Assembly (NCBI RefSeq): GCF_003201655.1
Contig: NZ_QJJU01000001.1
Coordinates: 434,001 to 498,000 of the forward strand
Source of the DNA: Mycolicibacterium moriokaense
GTDB lineage: Bacteria; Actinomycetota; Actinomycetes; Mycobacteriales; Mycobacteriaceae
DNA: 64,000 bases
Direction: 5' to 3'
Under the pieces are notes generated by a model. That model had not been told where the DNA came from, did no database searches, and saw nothing but the letters and a program-made list of their open reading frames with translations. The translations under genes were made by a program, and so were the position numbers. Of this stretch, positions 62,798 through 64,000 are shown piece by piece (the first letter of the stretch is position 1; every line of letters begins with the position of its first letter).

Positions 62798-63093
62798 AGC
62801 GGCATCTTACCGTCGAGCTGAGGGCCGCCTCCCAGCGAAAGCCGACTACGAAATCCGTCGATCCGCGCTGCTAGCGGGATTCTGAGGCGGCTCGGTAAAG
62901 CTTCCCTAAGTTGCAGTAGGCCCTCCGACGAGGTACTTTCCGTTCGCGCCCGACTTCCGGGATTGGGAACGGATCGCGTTGTCCGACTGTTCGCCGCACC
63001 TGTCTGTGTGCTCGGCGTGCTCGATTTCAAGCACCGCCTTGGCCGCGGATCCACGGGGGCGACCGTCGAGGGGTCGGTCGCCCCATGGGCGGA
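62798..63093. other. Non-coding interval, 296 bp
   Basis: Between the start of the PAS/DUF5593 gene and the 3' end of the helicase gene. No frame with coding character and no clear hairpin was found; it should contain the promoter of the PAS-type gene. Confidence 0.5.
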
Positions 63094-64000
63094 TCACGGC
63101 GCGTCGCCTGCGAGCGCGCCGAGCACCAGACTCAGCACTCGCAACGCACCCTGCTTGTCCAGAGGATCGTTGCCGCTGCCACATTTCGGCGATTGCACGC
63201 ACGACGGGCAGCCAAGAGGGCATTCGCAGGCCGCGATCGCCGCTTCCGTCGCTTCCCACCACGTCTGGATCTTCCGGAAGCCGCGGTCGGCGAAGCCGGC
63301 CCCGCCGGGGTAGCCGTCGTATACGAAAATCGTCGGCAATCCCTGCACCGGACCCACGGCTGTCGACACTCCGCCGATGTCGCCGCGGTCGCAGCTCGCG
63401 ACCAACGGCAGCAGACCAATCGCCGCATGTTCAGCGGCGTGCAGCGATCCCGGCACGCGCAGCAAATCGATTCCGCTGTGCTGCAACGCCTCTGGCGTGA
63501 TAGTGCACATCACGGCCACGGTATCCAATGTGCGGGTAGGCATGTCCAGCTCGACGAAGTCGATCACTTCACCGTCGAGCCTGCGTCGCAGATAGCCGGT
63601 CACCGTATTGGTCACCGCCACCGGTACGAGGCCAATGGTGACCGGCCCGTGGGTCGTTCGTTCACCCTGGCCCGTCACCGTGATGTCGGTGAGCTCGCGC
63701 GCGAACGTCGTATAGCCAGGGTCCTCCGAATGCACAAACGCGATGCCGTCCTCGAAATCCAGTGAGTCGACGACATAGCTCTCACCCTGATGCAAATACA
63801 CCGCGCCGGGGTGAACCGACGCCGGTGCCTGGCCTACGCCCGCGCTGCCAAGTAGGCGGCCGGTGCCGGCCTCCAGGATCGCGATCTGGCCCCCCGAGGA
63901 GCCGCGAATATCCACCGCCGGATGCGGATCGACGCCAGGGGTGGGAAAGTAGCCGCTGGGCCTTCGGCGCAGCAGCCCGTCGTCGACGAGTGTCTCCGCT
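63094..64000 (-). CDS. DEAD/DEAH-box helicase with DUF1998, C-terminal part (5' end outside window)
   Basis: The open frame runs through the window edge; about 302 codons are visible, including LLRRRPSGYFPTPGVDPHP at the edge and the DUF1998 C-terminal domain with zinc-type cysteines (CECPLGCPSCVQSPKCGSGN near the end). This resembles the MrfA-type helicases and M. tuberculosis Rv3649, which lies at the end of this segment. It acts on DNA repair or processing; only the C-terminal domain is visible. Confidence 0.9.
   Translation of the reverse strand, partial: AETLVDDGLLRRRPSGYFPTPGVDPHPAVDIRGSSGGQIAILEAGTGRLLGSAGVGQAPASVHPGAVYLHQGESYVVDSLDFEDGIAFVHSEDPGYTTFARELTDITVTGQGERTTHGPVTIGLVPVAVTNTVTGYLRRRLDGEVIDFVELDMPTRTLDTVAVMCTITPEALQHSGIDLLRVPGSLHAAEHAAIGLLPLVASCDRGDIGGVSTAVGPVQGLPTIFVYDGYPGGAGFADRGFRKIQTWWEATEAAIAACECPLGCPSCVQSPKCGSGNDPLDKQGALRVLSLVLGALAGDAP

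Overview
The window is high-GC actinobacterial DNA. Its gene order matches the Mycobacterium tuberculosis H37Rv segment from asd (Rv3708c) to Rv3649, read in the opposite direction. Mycobacterial hallmarks are the egtABCDE ergothioneine cluster, whiB4, crp, ponA2, marP, the paired Get3-like ATPases, and the Ms1 and 6C small RNAs. Genes absent from the tuberculosis version of this segment (a second glutamate-cysteine ligase-like gene, two padR genes, a carotenoid oxygenase, an AraC/DUF1772 pair) suggest an environmental, Mycolicibacterium-type species. Gene names and Rv equivalences come from recognised family motifs and synteny; no database search was run.

Layout. 1-3.4 kb: 3' end of asd, then secreted or membrane proteins of unknown role, with short intergenic repeats and a small Ohr remnant. 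3.5-8.9 kb: egtABCDE, a tightly overlapping operon for ergothioneine. 8.9-15.7 kb: two methyltransferases flanking a GCS2-type ligase, glpK, an aldo-keto reductase, and two PadR regulators with visible palindromic operators. 15.7-21 kb: carotenoid oxygenase, small proteins, an antiporter, and the AraC/DUF1772 pair. 21-28.3 kb: the RDD/SpoIIM/DUF58/MoxR/DUF4350/DUF4129/GDPD-membrane group. 28.4-39.9 kb: YqeY, tRNA-Pro(CGG), a cysteine-synthase-like enzyme, a phosphoesterase, ponA2, whiB4, two ArsA/Get3-like ATPases, RidA, an MBL-fold enzyme and crp. 39.9-50.2 kb: nth, a thioredoxin-like protein, a NUDIX enzyme, marP, an epoxide-hydrolase-like gene, a secreted protease, acs, a degenerate Fic-like protein, the Ms1 RNA and a HAD phosphatase. 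50.3-61.7 kb: the 6C RNA, then the Tad/Flp-type pilus locus. 61.7-64 kb: a PAS-like protein and the 3' end of a DUF1998 helicase.

The most unusual feature is a 6,578-bp insertion (52543-59120) that splits the cpaF/tadA-type secretion ATPase gene inside its conserved AALN/TGHDGG motif. Removing it rejoins the reading frame exactly. It encodes a Tn554-type trio: two tyrosine recombinases and a DUF6262/TnpC-like protein, joined by 4-bp start/stop overlaps. It also carries a methylenetetrahydrofolate reductase-like gene and a small HAD-domain gene as apparent cargo. The two last Tad genes downstream lack a clear start codon, which may mean the pilus locus is decaying.

Regulatory highlights are a CRP-type TGTGA-N6-TCAC site inside the predicted Ms1 promoter (crp itself lies about 10 kb away), two identical 10-bp palindromes between padR and the carotenoid oxygenase gene, and a 13-bp hairpin holding the tnpA start codon.
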